The notes under the pieces are model-generated. The model searched no databases. It was not told the DNA's origin and was given only the letters and a program-made list of their open reading frames with translations. From Cycas panzhihuaensis (Eukaryota > Cycadophyta), in assembly GCA_023213395.1 (NCBI GenBank), contig CM041465.1, positions 165,733,741 to 165,797,740 of the forward strand: a stretch of DNA of 64,000 nt. The letters run 5' to 3'. Positions 12,607 to 24,590 of the stretch are shown here, in pieces; positions within the stretch are counted from its first letter, which is position 1, and the number at the start of each line of letters is the position of its first letter. The position numbers were made by a program, and so were the translations under genes.

Positions 12607-13651
12607 AAGAAATAATGTTAGAACTCATATCTAAGGTTAGAAATGAGTGAATTTATCACTAACTAGCCAAATTTAGAGATTGGAGTTCTATAGATTGAGT
12701 TAACACTAAGAAAAGTGGACATCTAAAGTTGCAAATCATATTTGGCACCTCATACACTTGTGGCACCAATATTGGAAGCTGAACAACAAAGTTGGGCATC
12801 AATGGAAGCCATACAATGATGTCAGGCTTATATTGGGATCATAAATGAAGTGCTAAGAAAGTCTAAAGAAGTATTTTAGCTTGTGTAACTTCGTTCAAGA
12901 GTAATAATCTCTAATAGAAGTTTGTAAACAATAGAGTCCAGATCCCTTTGGATCAGAAACTATTTAGGAGGATTTAGAAGCATTGCACAACCCTACAATC
13001 TTAACTAGCAGCCATGACCTCTCTGAACATGGCATCCTTCAAAATCCAAAGGCATTTTAATACATTTTATCAAATTATTAAAGCTAAAATTTCTATTTAA
13101 AAAGGTGTGGCCATTGAATGTTCTTACATAGAAAGCTACCATTGATCATTGCATTTCAGAAGCGATAAAACACTAATGCAATAGTTGATATATATATCAA
13201 TCAAAGCATATATCAATATTGATCATAGTTGAATGCTAAAAAATGCAAACAATTACCCTATAAATAAAAGGGTTTTAGAGGAAGACATTGCCATTAATTA
13301 GATAGAAATAAACATGTCATCGTTCGAATGTACTAGATGTATAAATAAATACTTTAATATATATTATATGATATATATAGATCATGAACGAGTGCTAAAC
13401 ATTAATCATGTAGAATGATATTATATGCAACCATCAATTTGGGTTTTAATTCTGTCTACAACTACAAGTTATCGCCATTACGAAAATTAGTTGTAAAGCA
13501 GCCACTTGTTCAACATTTGAATAATATCAAATATACTTCAATGGTTTAATATCATAAAGGTCACACAAATCAAATATTTTAATGTGTATCCACAACCATT
13601 TTTAATCACATCGATTTATATGATCAATTAATATATATCATATTTGATATA

Positions 13652-13706
<55 letters not shown>

Positions 13707-14171
13707 TATTTAATTATATTTTGAAATGTATGTGGAAAACTATTAATAATATATGGCATTTTGGGTGACGTTACTAAGAAGAGAATATTCTATTAAATAT
13801 TTTAAATTTAATTTTTGGTTATAAACTTTGAATTAAAGTATTTCAAAGTGAGTTATTCATTTTTGAAGTATTTTGCAATGTTTATTTGAAGTAAATTCAT
13901 TCGAGACCAGTCCAACAACACCAACATCCTATATAAAGATCTTATAGCCTTCATCAAGAAGTTTTTTTAGTGCTAAAAAATGTCCTTTCATATATTATTG
14001 TTTTAATTGATATTAAAAGGCATATTATCTGTGGAGAACACATAAAAACTATCTTCATGAAGTAATATATAAAGTAATGAATTAAGCTTCGTAAAGTAAT
14101 AAAATAATGTAAACAAAACTTATAATCCTATTTGGTAATAAAATGGAGATGAACTCATAGTATCTGTAGAC
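12607..14171 (+). other. Leader region of copia-B with an (AT)n microsatellite
   Basis: This 1.6-kb leader lies between primer site and gag. Near 12643-12900 the plus strand reads as a broken ORF with peptides such as SWASMEAIQ and AYIGIINEVLRKSKE; it may be an additional gag-like remnant but I do not recognise the family. A near-perfect AT dinucleotide run spans about 13653-13702. The rest is featureless. Confidence 0.45.
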
Positions 14172-14510
14172 ATGGATACCAAAATGAGCCTATTTCCGCA
14201 AGTAATCTTTGATAGCACCAACTTCAAGGAGTGGAAATCTAATATAGATCTTGTATTGATGGTTTAGGAGCTTTAGGATCTAACCTTTGAGGCTCCACTT
14301 GAGAAAAAAGAAGGGGAAACTAAAGTTAAACTAAATAAACTCACATAAAGAAAGCAACTTTATGCCACTAGTCTACTGAAGCTCTTACTTAGCCCAAATT
14401 AGAGAGAACTAGTCCATAAGTTGAACATGCCACATGACATTTGAAAAACCCTTTGTGATATGTTTGAATAGAAAAAGACAAACCATTTGGTCATTTTATT
14501 GGGTGTGGCA
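14172..14510 (+). pseudogene. Copia-B gag, 5' part (interrupted by Tat-M)
   Basis: The translation from the ATG at 14172 (MDTKMSLFPQVIF) has the copia gag (UBN2-type) pattern: NFKEWKSNIDLVLM near residues 20-33, then ATSLLKLLL and IxKTLCDMFE. Stops occur near residues 32, 62 and 80. It breaks at the left edge of Tat-M; the downstream half with its zinc knuckle is found at 50262. Confidence 0.75.
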
Positions 14511-15879
14511 TGCTTCAGTTGGTCTTAGACTAAGTATCTCTTATTTAGCATTATGTTTCTTCTATTTCAAGTCTAAGTTAAGAGATAAAAAGCCTATGGG
14601 AATCAAAAGTCTACCTTTTCCAAATCCTAAGAATGAGTCTCCACCTATTTGTGCCGTTTAACTTGAGTATGAATATAAGAATAAAAGGCTAGGATATGAA
14701 AGAAATACTTGGATCCACCAACCTACATAAACAAATGGAGGAGTTCTAAGTCTAGAGTATACTGATAGTGTATCTTATGTCCTTCCTAGGGTCTCTTTTC
14801 TATTTATTGTTTTAACCTTTTGAGTTTTACTAAGATATGAAAAACAGTTAAGCGATGGAACATTGTTTCTTTTTCTTGACTTTTGTTTTATCTTAATTTG
14901 TTTTTCTTTTAAAGCCTTTATAAATGAACACTCAAAGAAGAACAAAGAGAAAACAAGGTCTATTTACATTATTTTCAATATTAAGTAAAAGAACTAACTA
15001 TACATGTAACATTTTATTTTTTTGTATAAAACAAAATACACCAAGAACAAAAGAGAAACTATTTTCTCTAAATGCAAAACATACCTTTTTAATGAGAATA
15101 ACTAATGTAAAATGCAATTAGCATAACATGCATCTATGTACACAATTTAATGTACATCTAAGAGATTAAGTAACATGTGATGCTTTTATTTCAATTCACA
15201 TGTTATTTTCCTTTTTGAAGAATGAATTCAAAAGAAAGCGAGAAATCTCAAAGATATATTTCTTCTATTATGAATGATATCTAGTTCACAAAGTTACATG
15301 CATTCAACCATAATTAAATCACTATTCATAAACAAATAATAAACTAGGAAAATAGAGAGATTCTATCATAAATGGAGTCTTCTAAACATTATAGGATCCT
15401 TGAATCTTATGCAATCAGATTACAACAAAAGTATATCATTCATAAATTCAAATTTCTTTTTTAAAAAATGAAGAAATAAAGAGAATGAAGTCAAACAAAA
15501 CAATACTAGTAATTCTCTGCAATTTCTAGTCTATTGATGAATTCCTACCTTAGAATAGCCTTCTCTCTTTCATGTAATCAAACTTCTTCAAGTTTTCCCT
15601 TAAAACCAACAAGGAAAAAAGAAAAAACACAAGAAATATTAGTTCAATAATAGCCACAAATAAGCAAAGGTAAAACTAGACCTCTTGGGGACTTGGACAA
15701 CTAAAAAATGTTAGGAGAGAGTAGTTATCTTTATAGTGAAGAGATGATTATTCTTCACGATAGTCTACCCTATTTTCTTCCCATAAAGGGCTGACCTTTC
15801 AGCCAAGTTTCCTAAGGAAGAAAACATAAACAAGGGTATCTCAGATATCAATAAGAAAAAGTGAATAATTTTGATTGCA
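14511..15879 (-). repeat. 3' LTR of Tat-M
   Basis: This aligns with 41759-42333 followed by 49464-50261, the two halves of the other LTR. Long shared blocks include GTTTCTTCTATTTCAAGTC, CTATGGGAATCAAAAGTC and AACATAAACAAGGGTATCT. The paired similarity stops near 15879. A better purine tract on the minus strand, GGTGGGAGAGAGA near 16141-16129, would place the LTR start about 260 bases further right and imply that the right LTR lost its outer end. Confidence 0.75.
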
Positions 15880-18200
15880 AATAGTCATCAAAAGAATTAT
15901 AGAATCACAAGAAACCATAATAGAAAAGATCTTACAAGGAAAGAGAAGTTTAAAGCTGAAAAAACTATAAGAAACTAAGTACTTTAGAAGCATCAACCAT
16001 TAAAATTTGTGTAATTGTAGGTTAACAAATAGATCTTCAAATTTCTTCTCTTGGGATTCACTTTATCTTCAAGATAGTTCTCTAAATAATAGTAGAAAAA
16101 TCTCTCAAAAGCTCAAGAATCACACACTAAAGCTTGATCTCTCTCCCACCAAAATGTAAATGATACAACACAATAAGGTTTCAAAGAGTTTTTGGTGTAA
16201 ATGGAGTAGGTTTCCATTGAATCTAGGTATCAACATACAAAACTGGAGCATGGATTAAAAAAATTACATGTATAATAGTAAAAAATATGACCAGTCATAT
16301 TTTATTAACAATAAAAAATGCAACTTCATTAATAAAATGTGACTAGTCATATTTTATTAACAACCAAAAATATGACTGATCACATTTTTGGCAAGACAAA
16401 AAACACAAAGAGTTAATAGGTCAAAATGACTTATTTATGAGTCAAAGAATAATTTTTATTAAGAAATTTAAGCACAAATGACTTAATCAATAAGAAAAAT
16501 AGCCCAAAAGGGATGAAAATTATAAGCACAAGCCCGAAAATGATAAAAGAGAGATGATTTAAAAGATAAATCAAAGCAAACAAGTGTTTTAAAGGAAAAG
16601 TAAGTCAGAATGATCACAAATGAGAGATTTTAATGCCATAGTTATCGCTCATCAATAGGTGAGAGAATATATAATACATCATCATCATCCAACATACATC
16701 ATCCAACAAAAATCGTAATCACATTTCATTAAAACATAGCTTACTAAATCAAAAGAATAAGTCTATATCAATCATATCAAAAGTAAATAAGGTGAGAACT
16801 TATTAATAGTAATGAAGGTCAATTAAGGGCCAAGTTTTAGTGAAATATTTACCCCCTTAGTACCTGAAGCTCCCACTTTAAAAGGGAAGCCAGATGGTGA
16901 AAAGTGACAATGATCACAGTGAAGGTTCTTCTATCAAAATGTAAAACATTTGAATAAGGTATGTAAATGATAGAAAACTAATCTACAAGAGTTATTGGAA
17001 TCAAACTAAGCAAGTCTTAATGAAGCTATGATAATAGGTTAAAAGGTATTACCTAAGTGCTTACCTGAACAAACTTGGATCATAATCATTTGATGACAAT
17101 ATGATGTTAAATGCCCATAAACTAGATGGGACTTACAAACCTAGTTGATCATAGTTTGTCTCTTATTAACCAAAACTTTTGAGGAAAGGTCCTTTTTTTG
17201 AAGCATTAAGCATGGACTATCATAGTTTTTAGGCTCATTAATAGGTGACTTTTTAGAGTCTTATACTACCATAGTTTTAGCTCATTAGTAGGTGACCTTT
17301 TGGAGCCTTCCATCATAGTTTAAGCTCATTAATGGGATGAGGGAATTTAGAACTTTATGTCATAGTTTAAGCTTGTTAAGTGGATGAAGGAATTTAGAGC
17401 TTGCTGTGTCATAGTTTAGGCTCTTCAATAGGTAAAAGGGCTTGGAGCTTTTTAAAGGCCAAGATAAGAATCAAAATGGATATCAAAATGAATTAGAAAG
17501 ACTAAGTTTAGGCCTTTAAAAGGATCCATGAAAGATGAATAAGATATGGTTGATAATAACCTTAACCATGAAGAAAACATATCATTTCATTATCTAAGAA
17601 GGTTTTATTTAAGAATCATGATTGAAAAAGATAATATTTATTTGAAGAAATCTAATAGAGAGAAGAAAAACCTTACCTAAAAAGGTAAGAAAAAGGACCC
17701 TCTTCTTTTTAAAAGAAAATTAAATATTCCTCATTTCATTTTCATGCAAGGACGTTGAGAAATTAATGGTCTAGAGAGCCCTTTTTGTTTGATTTATAAG
17801 ATGATTTAGAGCTATCTTGATGAGAGATTAGCTCTAGGAGGTGGATACTAAGAGGATGTAGTGAGGAGTAAGGTATTCAGTGAGTTTCCTTCATAATTAA
17901 AAAAAAAAACTAAATCTTTTGATAAAAAACGTGATTTCATAGAGTGAGAGACATAGGAATAACACAAAAAATGTGATAATATTATCAAAAATGTGATTTG
18001 GTAGTTTAATAATGGAGTTAAAAATTTATATTTTTAATAATAAAATTACATTTTTTTTACTATGTAGTTGTGTTTTAAAGTAGAAAATTACATTTTTGAC
18101 TGATTCATTTCCTTTTTTATTTTAAAAAGAAGAAATTAAAAAATAAGTTTTCATAAAATAAAAGCTGAAGTCTGACATAATTATTTTTATGTGATATAAC
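15880..18200 (-). other. Tat-M 3' untranslated region with tandem repeats, no gene
   Basis: AT-rich DNA between the 3' LTR and the antisense ORF region, with no coding signature. It contains a roughly 55-60-base repeat with TGACTAGTCATATTTTATTAA cores (first 20 bases TGACTAGTCATATTTTATTA) at 16265-16395, and a separate 45-50-base repeat at 17219-17460. Confidence 0.5.
17219..17460. repeat. Tandem repeat of about 45-50 bases, five degenerate units
   Basis: Each unit starts TCATAGTTT, continues AGCTCATTAATRGG and has a GAGCYTT-like tail. Units begin near 17221, 17270, 17314, 17361 and 17409. A single related unit (TTATAGTTTTAGCTCATTAGG) occurs near 21762, in the same element but outside the array. 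Confidence 0.65.
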
Positions 18201-20080
18201 CTTTAGAGCAGGTAGATAAATGAGAAAATAAAGGATTAGTTATCAGAGAGCTAATTAGTTAGCTAAATGAGGGAGATTGAGTCATATTAAGGGCTTCTGG
18301 TATATCCCGAGCAAGTGGATCAACCTAATTGGTAATGGAATATGAGTTATTACATGATTTTAATAATTATTAGATCCTAGGAAGAAATGTTTTCAAAGTA
18401 TAGGCAATTGGAGATATATACATTACTTTGAGGGATGCGGGGAAGATACTAGGAGTTAGTTAGCAAGGGGAGAGGGTAAGACTTAACAAAATGATCAATG
18501 ATGAGTCCCAAGAGGCTTAGAATTAATATTTGACTAGTTTTGTTGGCTAGTTCATTCCCCATGGGATATCTATTGAGGCTATATGGATGATAGAGGTGAT
18601 TGCTATCATACATAGGATCATCACTCTTATTATCATATTTCAGATTGCTAGAATCCATAACTTCATGGGGGTTCTAGCTCAGTGGGCAGAAGTAGTGAGG
18701 AGGTGTGAGTAGGGAGTTCAGATGAACTGGGGGTAATACATAGTACACAATATATGCCCACAATTATCGAGAATCATGATGCAGGGGAGGGGAGGATTTT
18801 CCTATAGCTTTATCTTGATTTGTTGGTTATACGATCATATTCCCTTGATGAGGCTAGGAGGGGCATTAGGAGAGCTAATGGTTATGGATCTAGGAATGAA
18901 TAGATGGCATGTGAGAGCTTAAATCTATAATAAAACAACCATAGTAGTGAGGAGTATACACAATTCTTTACTGAACAGGATGACTAGGAGGTGGCTAGTA
19001 GAGGACCCATATGAGGGGCTGCTAGTGTAGAGCGATAATGAGGTTAATGCAATCAAGAAAGGAGCAATATGAGAGGCCTCTATTATTAGTGGAAGGAGAG
19101 GGGGAAGGAAAGAGAGGGGAGGCAAAGGAGGTAGAGATAGTAGATGACATGAGATAGGTTGAGATAAGAGAGGGGAGGCATGAACTAATAAAGAAGAAGG
19201 AGGGAGTAGGGAGGTGCTTGAGAGGATAGATGGAGCACCAGGTGGAGGTAGAGGAGGCTCTATATAGAGCATGGATCTAGGCTTAACAAATGAGCAAGGG
19301 AGAGGAGGAGGTAGAAGTAGAGGAGGAGAGGGAGATCTTGCCCAAGAGGCTCCCCAAGAGACTTAGGGAGAAGGAGTCATACAACCAAAGGAGGAGATGG
19401 TAGTAGAGCTAACAAGTGACGGTGAGCCAATATATATGTTAGTTAATTGGTTTTGAATATGTTGAATTATATCCTTTTTTATTATTTACCCTTTAAATAG
19501 AAGACTGATCACGATTTATATATTTTCTATGGATAGGTGAGGAGAGTGTGACTCTCTCATAGTTGAGGAGGATACTAGATTTGATATTCCCTTATATGCC
19601 TATAACAAAGGAGGCTTCAATATGGAACAGGGTAGATTGCATGCTATTGGGACATCAGATCAAGTACTTTAGTTGTATATTACGAGCTTGAGATATGTTC
19701 CTAGATATGAGGATGGAGTTGAGACTTCAAGAGTTAGAGCTCAAGGTAGCGGAGGACGAGAGACATCACTTATACAAGATGACATTGGCATAAGTAGGAG
19801 TATGAGATACTCCATTTGGGAGTACTATAGTTTAGCAAGGGTGGCATCTTCCACCATGTAGGGGGTCAACACATGGACTGACTCTAAACAAAGGAGAGAG
19901 GATATAGCCAAAAGCATATGAGAGATCTCACTAGGGCTCATAGAGGTGAGCATGTTTTGTATGTATAGAGGGAATAGGAGGGAGATGTGAGGCATTTTAT
20001 GAGCCTCAAATGTTGTATGATGAGTCACATGAGTGACAAATATACTATTACACTTTTGTGTATATATATTGATCATTTTC
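18200..20080 (+). pseudogene. Antisense ORF remnant in Tat-M with a predicted coiled coil
   Basis: This stretch reads best on the plus strand, opposite to Tat-M pol. Near 18690-18830 the peptides QMNWG, YIVHNIYAHNYRES and SXFVGYTIIFP vaguely resemble plant transposon-associated proteins. The middle (19080-19400) is G/A-rich and low in complexity. A helical, heptad-like segment MRMELRLQELELKVAEDE lies near 19698-19751, followed by LYKMTLA. Many stops and frameshifts break it. Antisense ORFs between pol and the 3' LTR are known in some Tat elements (for example Grande), and the position fits, but I cannot name the family. The low-complexity minus-strand ORF over 18925-19272 is a shadow. Confidence 0.4.
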
Positions 20081-20539
20081 CCTTAAAACTTATGTACAAT
20101 GGATGATTAACTCTAAACTCTTTCCCCACTTTATTTCCCTTTTATAAATTGAATATGATATACATTCATTAGTATGAAGATCCATGAAAACATATAATGA
20201 TTTTATATATTTTTCTCTTTTTTTTCTATTCTTTTGTTACTTTATATATATATTTTAAATTTTTTGATTAGTATGTACATGGTAGTTTATACTCTATAGA
20301 GTGGTAGTTTATACTTATTCTGGAGTAAGGTGTCCTAGAAAAAGATGAGAGTCAATCAAAATTATCATCTAAGATAAAAGAGACAAGAGGATATCAACGA
20401 TGAGAATAGTAGCTAAAGAGAATAGTGACATTAATGATGAGACATACTGGATAGTGACTAAAGAGAATAATGACATCAATGATGAAGCTTGATGATGAAG
20501 GAGAAAGACCCGTGAAGAGTGTACCTGATATATTCCAAC

Positions 20540-20790
20540 TATTTGGTAGATTATAATCTAAGAATTAGAATAAATAACAATGGGTCTAAGATAAGAACGA
20601 GAAATATTAAACAAGGCTCTTATAATGGCACAATATTCGACTTCATTATTGGTTTCTTTAGGTATAAATAAGCCAATAGAGAGGAGAGGATTTTCTAAGT
20701 GGTCATAGATCACCCAAGCAGTAGCAAACGATCTCAAGTTACCTGTACTACCTCCATTAGTGAAAATACTCAATGCCATGGGAAGATAGG
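20540..20790 (-). pseudogene. Archaeal-type RNase H domain of Tat-M
   Basis: The minus-strand peptide has the RNase H pattern IFTNGGSTGNLRSF, AWVIYDHLENPLLSIG, then NNEVEYCAIIRAL and IVIYSNS. Plant Tat elements carry such a second RNase H after the usual RT-RNase H unit, which supports the lineage call. The Glu of the VEY block is kept, but two positions that are normally Asp read Asn (TNGG and YSNS), each explicable by one G-to-A change, so the copy is catalytically dead. The frame stops after YSNS. No integrase follows in the expected direction (20540 down to 20080). Confidence 0.8.
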
Positions 20791-20799
20791 ACTAGTATT

Positions 20800-21910
20800 T
20801 GGAGACAGTGTAATATATAAAAGAGAATGCTAGAATCAATTAACAAGGAGATCGTAGTGAATGGGGTTAATTCTAACTACAAAGAGGAAAAAGAAAAATC
20901 ATAATTAGGATAACCATAATTAACAAGAATAAAAGGTGTCAAGTAGGGTTTGATCATAACTAAGGCTACAATGGACCCAAGTAACTAGACCCAAACATCC
21001 TGAATGACTCATCTAAATGAACCTAACCTATTACGTGGATAGGTGGGGACAAAGCCATCATGCAACTTACCTTGGATTATAAGAGGATGATAATAATATA
21101 CTTTTTTTTAATATACTTTTCTTTCTTTTATTTTTTGATTTCTTTTATTCTTTTTTTTTGGATAAACTTTAATCTTTTATTTTTTTTAAATATATTTATA
21201 AGAAAAGATTCATAACCATCTAATTATGAAGTTCCTTTTACTCAATGTAGCAAGGATTTATCATTTTCAATGGAACTAAGATAAAATAGAAACCAATCAC
21301 CTTAAGGATTAAACTATGGGAGAAAGAGGAAATTGAAATCACAGTGTCTCTAAATGTAAAGGGAAGGTAACATAATGATTATTCATCTCAAAATGTAGAT
21401 AGAGAGAACCAAAGATAATAAAAAGAGAAAAGAAAATAATAAGTGGTAAATGACCAAGAAGGAATCCTTAGGATGAGGGACTAATAAGTAAAGCTATGAA
21501 CTAAGCAACTAATAAATTATTTGAAACTGACGAATAAGTCTCTCTTTTCAAGGATGTAGATAAATGATGAAGCTGGGGGCCTAAATTCTCTCTTAAGTAT
21601 GAAGCTCAAAAGAGAAGAAGACCAATACCCTTGAAAAAGAACACTCACAATCAATGCATATTCTAGTGGGAGTAATAGACTTATACAATCAGGAGTAAAG
21701 TTTTTAATAAAAGTGGAAACAACTTAAAAGAGAACGAGAAATGATTAAGAAAGGGAATTGCTTATAGTTTTAGCTCATTAGGTAATAAAAGAATTTAGAG
21801 CCATAATTTATCCTCATAATAGAGACTTGATATCACAACAAACATATATTTAGATGGATTAAGATATAAATGATATTTCTTACATCTTTCAAAGATTATT
21901 CTTAAGTCAC
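20800..21910 (-). pseudogene. Tat-M distal RT and connection, downstream of the gypsy-1 insertion
   Basis: Immediately left of gypsy-1 the minus strand reads DLRIIFERCKKYHLYLNPSK near 21895-21840, the block that follows the YLDD box in Ty3/gypsy RT. The matching upstream half, ending at HKIHHH after YLDD, lies at 34489-34560, so the two halves join across the GTCAC duplication. Beyond about 21780 the frame decays and I recognise no clear domain until the RNase H at 20790. Confidence 0.7.
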
Positions 21911-23016
21911 TAATCTAAATTTGAATGGAAAAGTAAAAAACTTAGTCTAACTAAAACAAAATTAGGAATAATATATAATATGATACATTATATTTGAAAA
22001 TATTTTATTTTTCCTTACAAAATTCTATTATTTTTTTGTTCTATTGAGCATAAAAAAGACTACTACAACAATTTGGGAGTAGAGAAATATGTACTAGACA
22101 TGTGCGATGTTGTACGCTCTTTAGTACCTTTACCAATAATTCTAGTATGAAGACTTGGTTGCTATTCATCCACGAACCTTCTTTGGACAAAGATTTTTGC
22201 CTAGGCATCCTCCTTGGACTATTATGACTATTTTTTCTCCTTTGTTGGCTGTTTCTGAGTCTTCTTAGACTCTCCCATGCCTTATAAATGGATCTAGGTA
22301 CTTTCTAATACTCCTCATAGTCTATTTTCTCTATTGCACCTCTATTTTTCCTCTGTTTCCTACACAATCATGTTTTTAGAGCAAAAACTATGTTTTAGGT
22401 TGTTATCTAGAGCTTTCTCCCCAAGTTTCTTGCTCCTCATACTATGCCTATAATTGTTGGGTATTATTCCCTTGCCTTCTGGATAAATCTGGGCAGATTT
22501 AAAACCTTGCCATGTCCATTTTATTTTAAAAACTATTTTTTTGTTTTATTTTCTAAACTCCATTTTGATCGATTAAACACTAATTTAAATTTATGTAAAT
22601 CTATGTTTTCTTTCATCTATTATATAGAGGGCACTTATATGAATATCCTCCTAAATTTTTGCATCAATCGAAATATTTTTCCCTTGTCAAAAATGTGATT
22701 TTCTATTCAGCTACCATTTTCAGGTCGCACCTAAGTTAGGTCTGGTCGCATTGACTACTAGTCTGGTGGCACCTAAGTTAGGTCTAGTCACACCAACTGG
22801 TGGTTTATTCACATTGACTAGTGGTCTAGTCACACCAATTAATTATACCAACTACTGGATAGGTTATACCATAATGTAGTTTTTCCAAATTTTAAGAGTC
22901 TAAATAACATTTTTTCATCAAACGAAGGTTGAAAACATGAAAATAAATATTACTAGATGGTTTTATACTCATTTTTTAAGAGTATTTTAGATTATTAGAT
23001 CCAAAAATTGATTATA
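21911..23016 (-). repeat. 3' LTR of gypsy-1
   Basis: It pairs with 33403-34483 over its whole length, for example at TTTGAATGGAAAAGT, GGGAGTAGAGAAATATGT and GAAAACATGAAAATAAATAT. On the minus strand a purine tract AAAAAGGAAGAGC (23030-23018) precedes it. An internal 21-base repeat lies at 22723-22870. Confidence 0.88.
22723..22870. repeat. 21-base minisatellite in the gypsy-1 LTR (left copy)
   Basis: About seven degenerate units with core GGTCGCACCTAAGTTAGGTC or GGTCACACCRACTGGTGGTC. The same array is seen in the right LTR at 34211-34330. Confidence 0.65.
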
Positions 23017-23029
23017 GCTCTTCCTTTTT

Positions 23030-23690
23030 AGGAGTTCATGGCCTTATAAACCTTATAAATATAGATGAGGGAATTTGATTCTTCTCTTCTCTCTACTATA
23101 CAATTTTACTTTACTAGGTACTTGTCCTTTCTTTATAATCTTGAAGGACTCAATTGTGCCTCTTTTGGTCTTGGTCTACTTATTTTAAAGAATGTAATCA
23201 TTTTGCATTATTTCTTCTTTCTCCACTCATAACTCCTTCGAATTTAGCAAAAGTAAAACTTTATCTTCATCTTCATCTAACATGGATGGCTCGAACATCT
23301 TCAGATTCTCAACATTCATAACTAAATACATCTTCATGAATTCTAGAAGCTCAAACTAAAAAGATTTTTTCCCAATCTTCTTTAATATTGAAAAAGGACC
23401 ATAATGAATAGGCTTTAGCTTTTTACTTTCACCTTACAATCTTTTTTTGTTGATATGTAACCAAACTTTATTTCCTTCCTTGAGGGAATGGCTAATTATA
23501 TGCATCATGCCTTTGTTTATATCTTTGTTGAGATTTTTGAAGCTGCTCCTCAACCTATTAATGAATTTTTCTTATTATTTTTAGAATCTTTATACCTTTT
23601 CTTGTTCTTTTTCCTCCTTTCTATTTCTTACAGGAAGTTGAGCTGAAAACTCTAAATCAAATGGACTTGCAGATAGAAATCCCAAATATA
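23030..23690 (-). pseudogene. Gypsy-1 pol C-terminus: post-integrase region and basic tail
   Basis: Downstream of the integrase the minus strand reads KVWLHINKKRL, KLKPIHYGPFSILKKIG, then MFEPSMLDEDED near 23300, and finally a basic segment with RRGTIESFKII-like and KxKWYxREK-like peptides, best seen in gypsy-2. The GPF-containing block is the usual gypsy integrase C-terminal fold. Whether the final segment is a degenerate chromodomain is unclear. Stops and frameshifts are frequent. Confidence 0.65.
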
Positions 23691-24590
23691 CCTCAAATGG
23701 TGATTTCTAAGTTGAGCTATAGACTACTCTATTGAAGGTAAATTACAGGTATGGGATACTTTCATCCCAAGTTTTAGGATGCTTGGCATTATATCCTCGT
23801 AATAGTTGCACCAACATCCTATTAATGACTTCAGTTTGGCCATCTATTTGAGGATGAAAGGTTGTGCTCATCTTCAACTTTGTGTCCATTAGTTGGGAAG
23901 CCCAAAATACTTCTAAATATGCTGGAAAAACAATCTAACCATGTCTTCTCTTGTATGTATCTTCCTATACAGAATCAACACCGCCATTTTATTGAATTGA
24001 TCAACAACAACAAATAAATAATCTATACCATTTTTAGTTTATGGTAGTCCTCTGAGGAAATCCATGGAGATAATCTCCCATGGTCATGATGGAATAGGAA
24101 GTGGAGTGTGCAATCTAAACTTCCTATTGGCCAACTTTGATGTGCTACACAATGTATATCCTTGTATTGTTGTAGTTACATGTTGTTGTATATTGGGCCA
24201 ATACATGTATCATTACAAATTTAGTAATAATTTTCCCACTAACTTGAGAGGTATGAGCTTCTCTTACTCATTTTATTCGATCAACATACTTTGGAATGTA
24301 TAGCTTATCATGTTTGAAAAGTAGACTATCTTTTAGCTAAAAATCAACAACTATGTTTCTCTATTGTAGCTATTCTAAGATAGGCTTGAATGCCTCATCT
24401 TCCAAGTATAAATCAATATATTCATCATGGAAGAAAGGATGAAATTATATAGCTACTAACAAACTAAAAATAGCTTACTGTTGAAGAGGTATAGATAGCA
24501 AGTCTTCAATTTTATTCGATGTGCCTTTCTTGTGTTTGACCATGATGTAGAATTGTTGCAAATAGGACATCCGCTTCATGTGCTTAGCTT
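23691..24590 (-). pseudogene. Gypsy-1 integrase
   Basis: The DDE core is recognised near 23850-23700 on the minus strand by STTFHPQIDGQTEVINRML, followed by QLLRGYNAKHPKTWDESIPY and FTFNRVVYSST. This is the C-terminal half of the catalytic core with its conserved Glu. The upstream core and zinc-binding part (24400-23950) is poorly kept, with several stops and frameshifts. Confidence 0.8.

Noticed and set aside
13653-13702. AT repeat as a possible origin or regulatory site
   Set aside because: A plain dinucleotide microsatellite in a retrotransposon leader; nothing else supports function.
18925-19272. Minus-strand Pro/Leu/Ser-rich ORF of 115 codons
   Set aside because: Low-complexity complement of a G/A-rich stretch; no domain or composition expected of a real protein.
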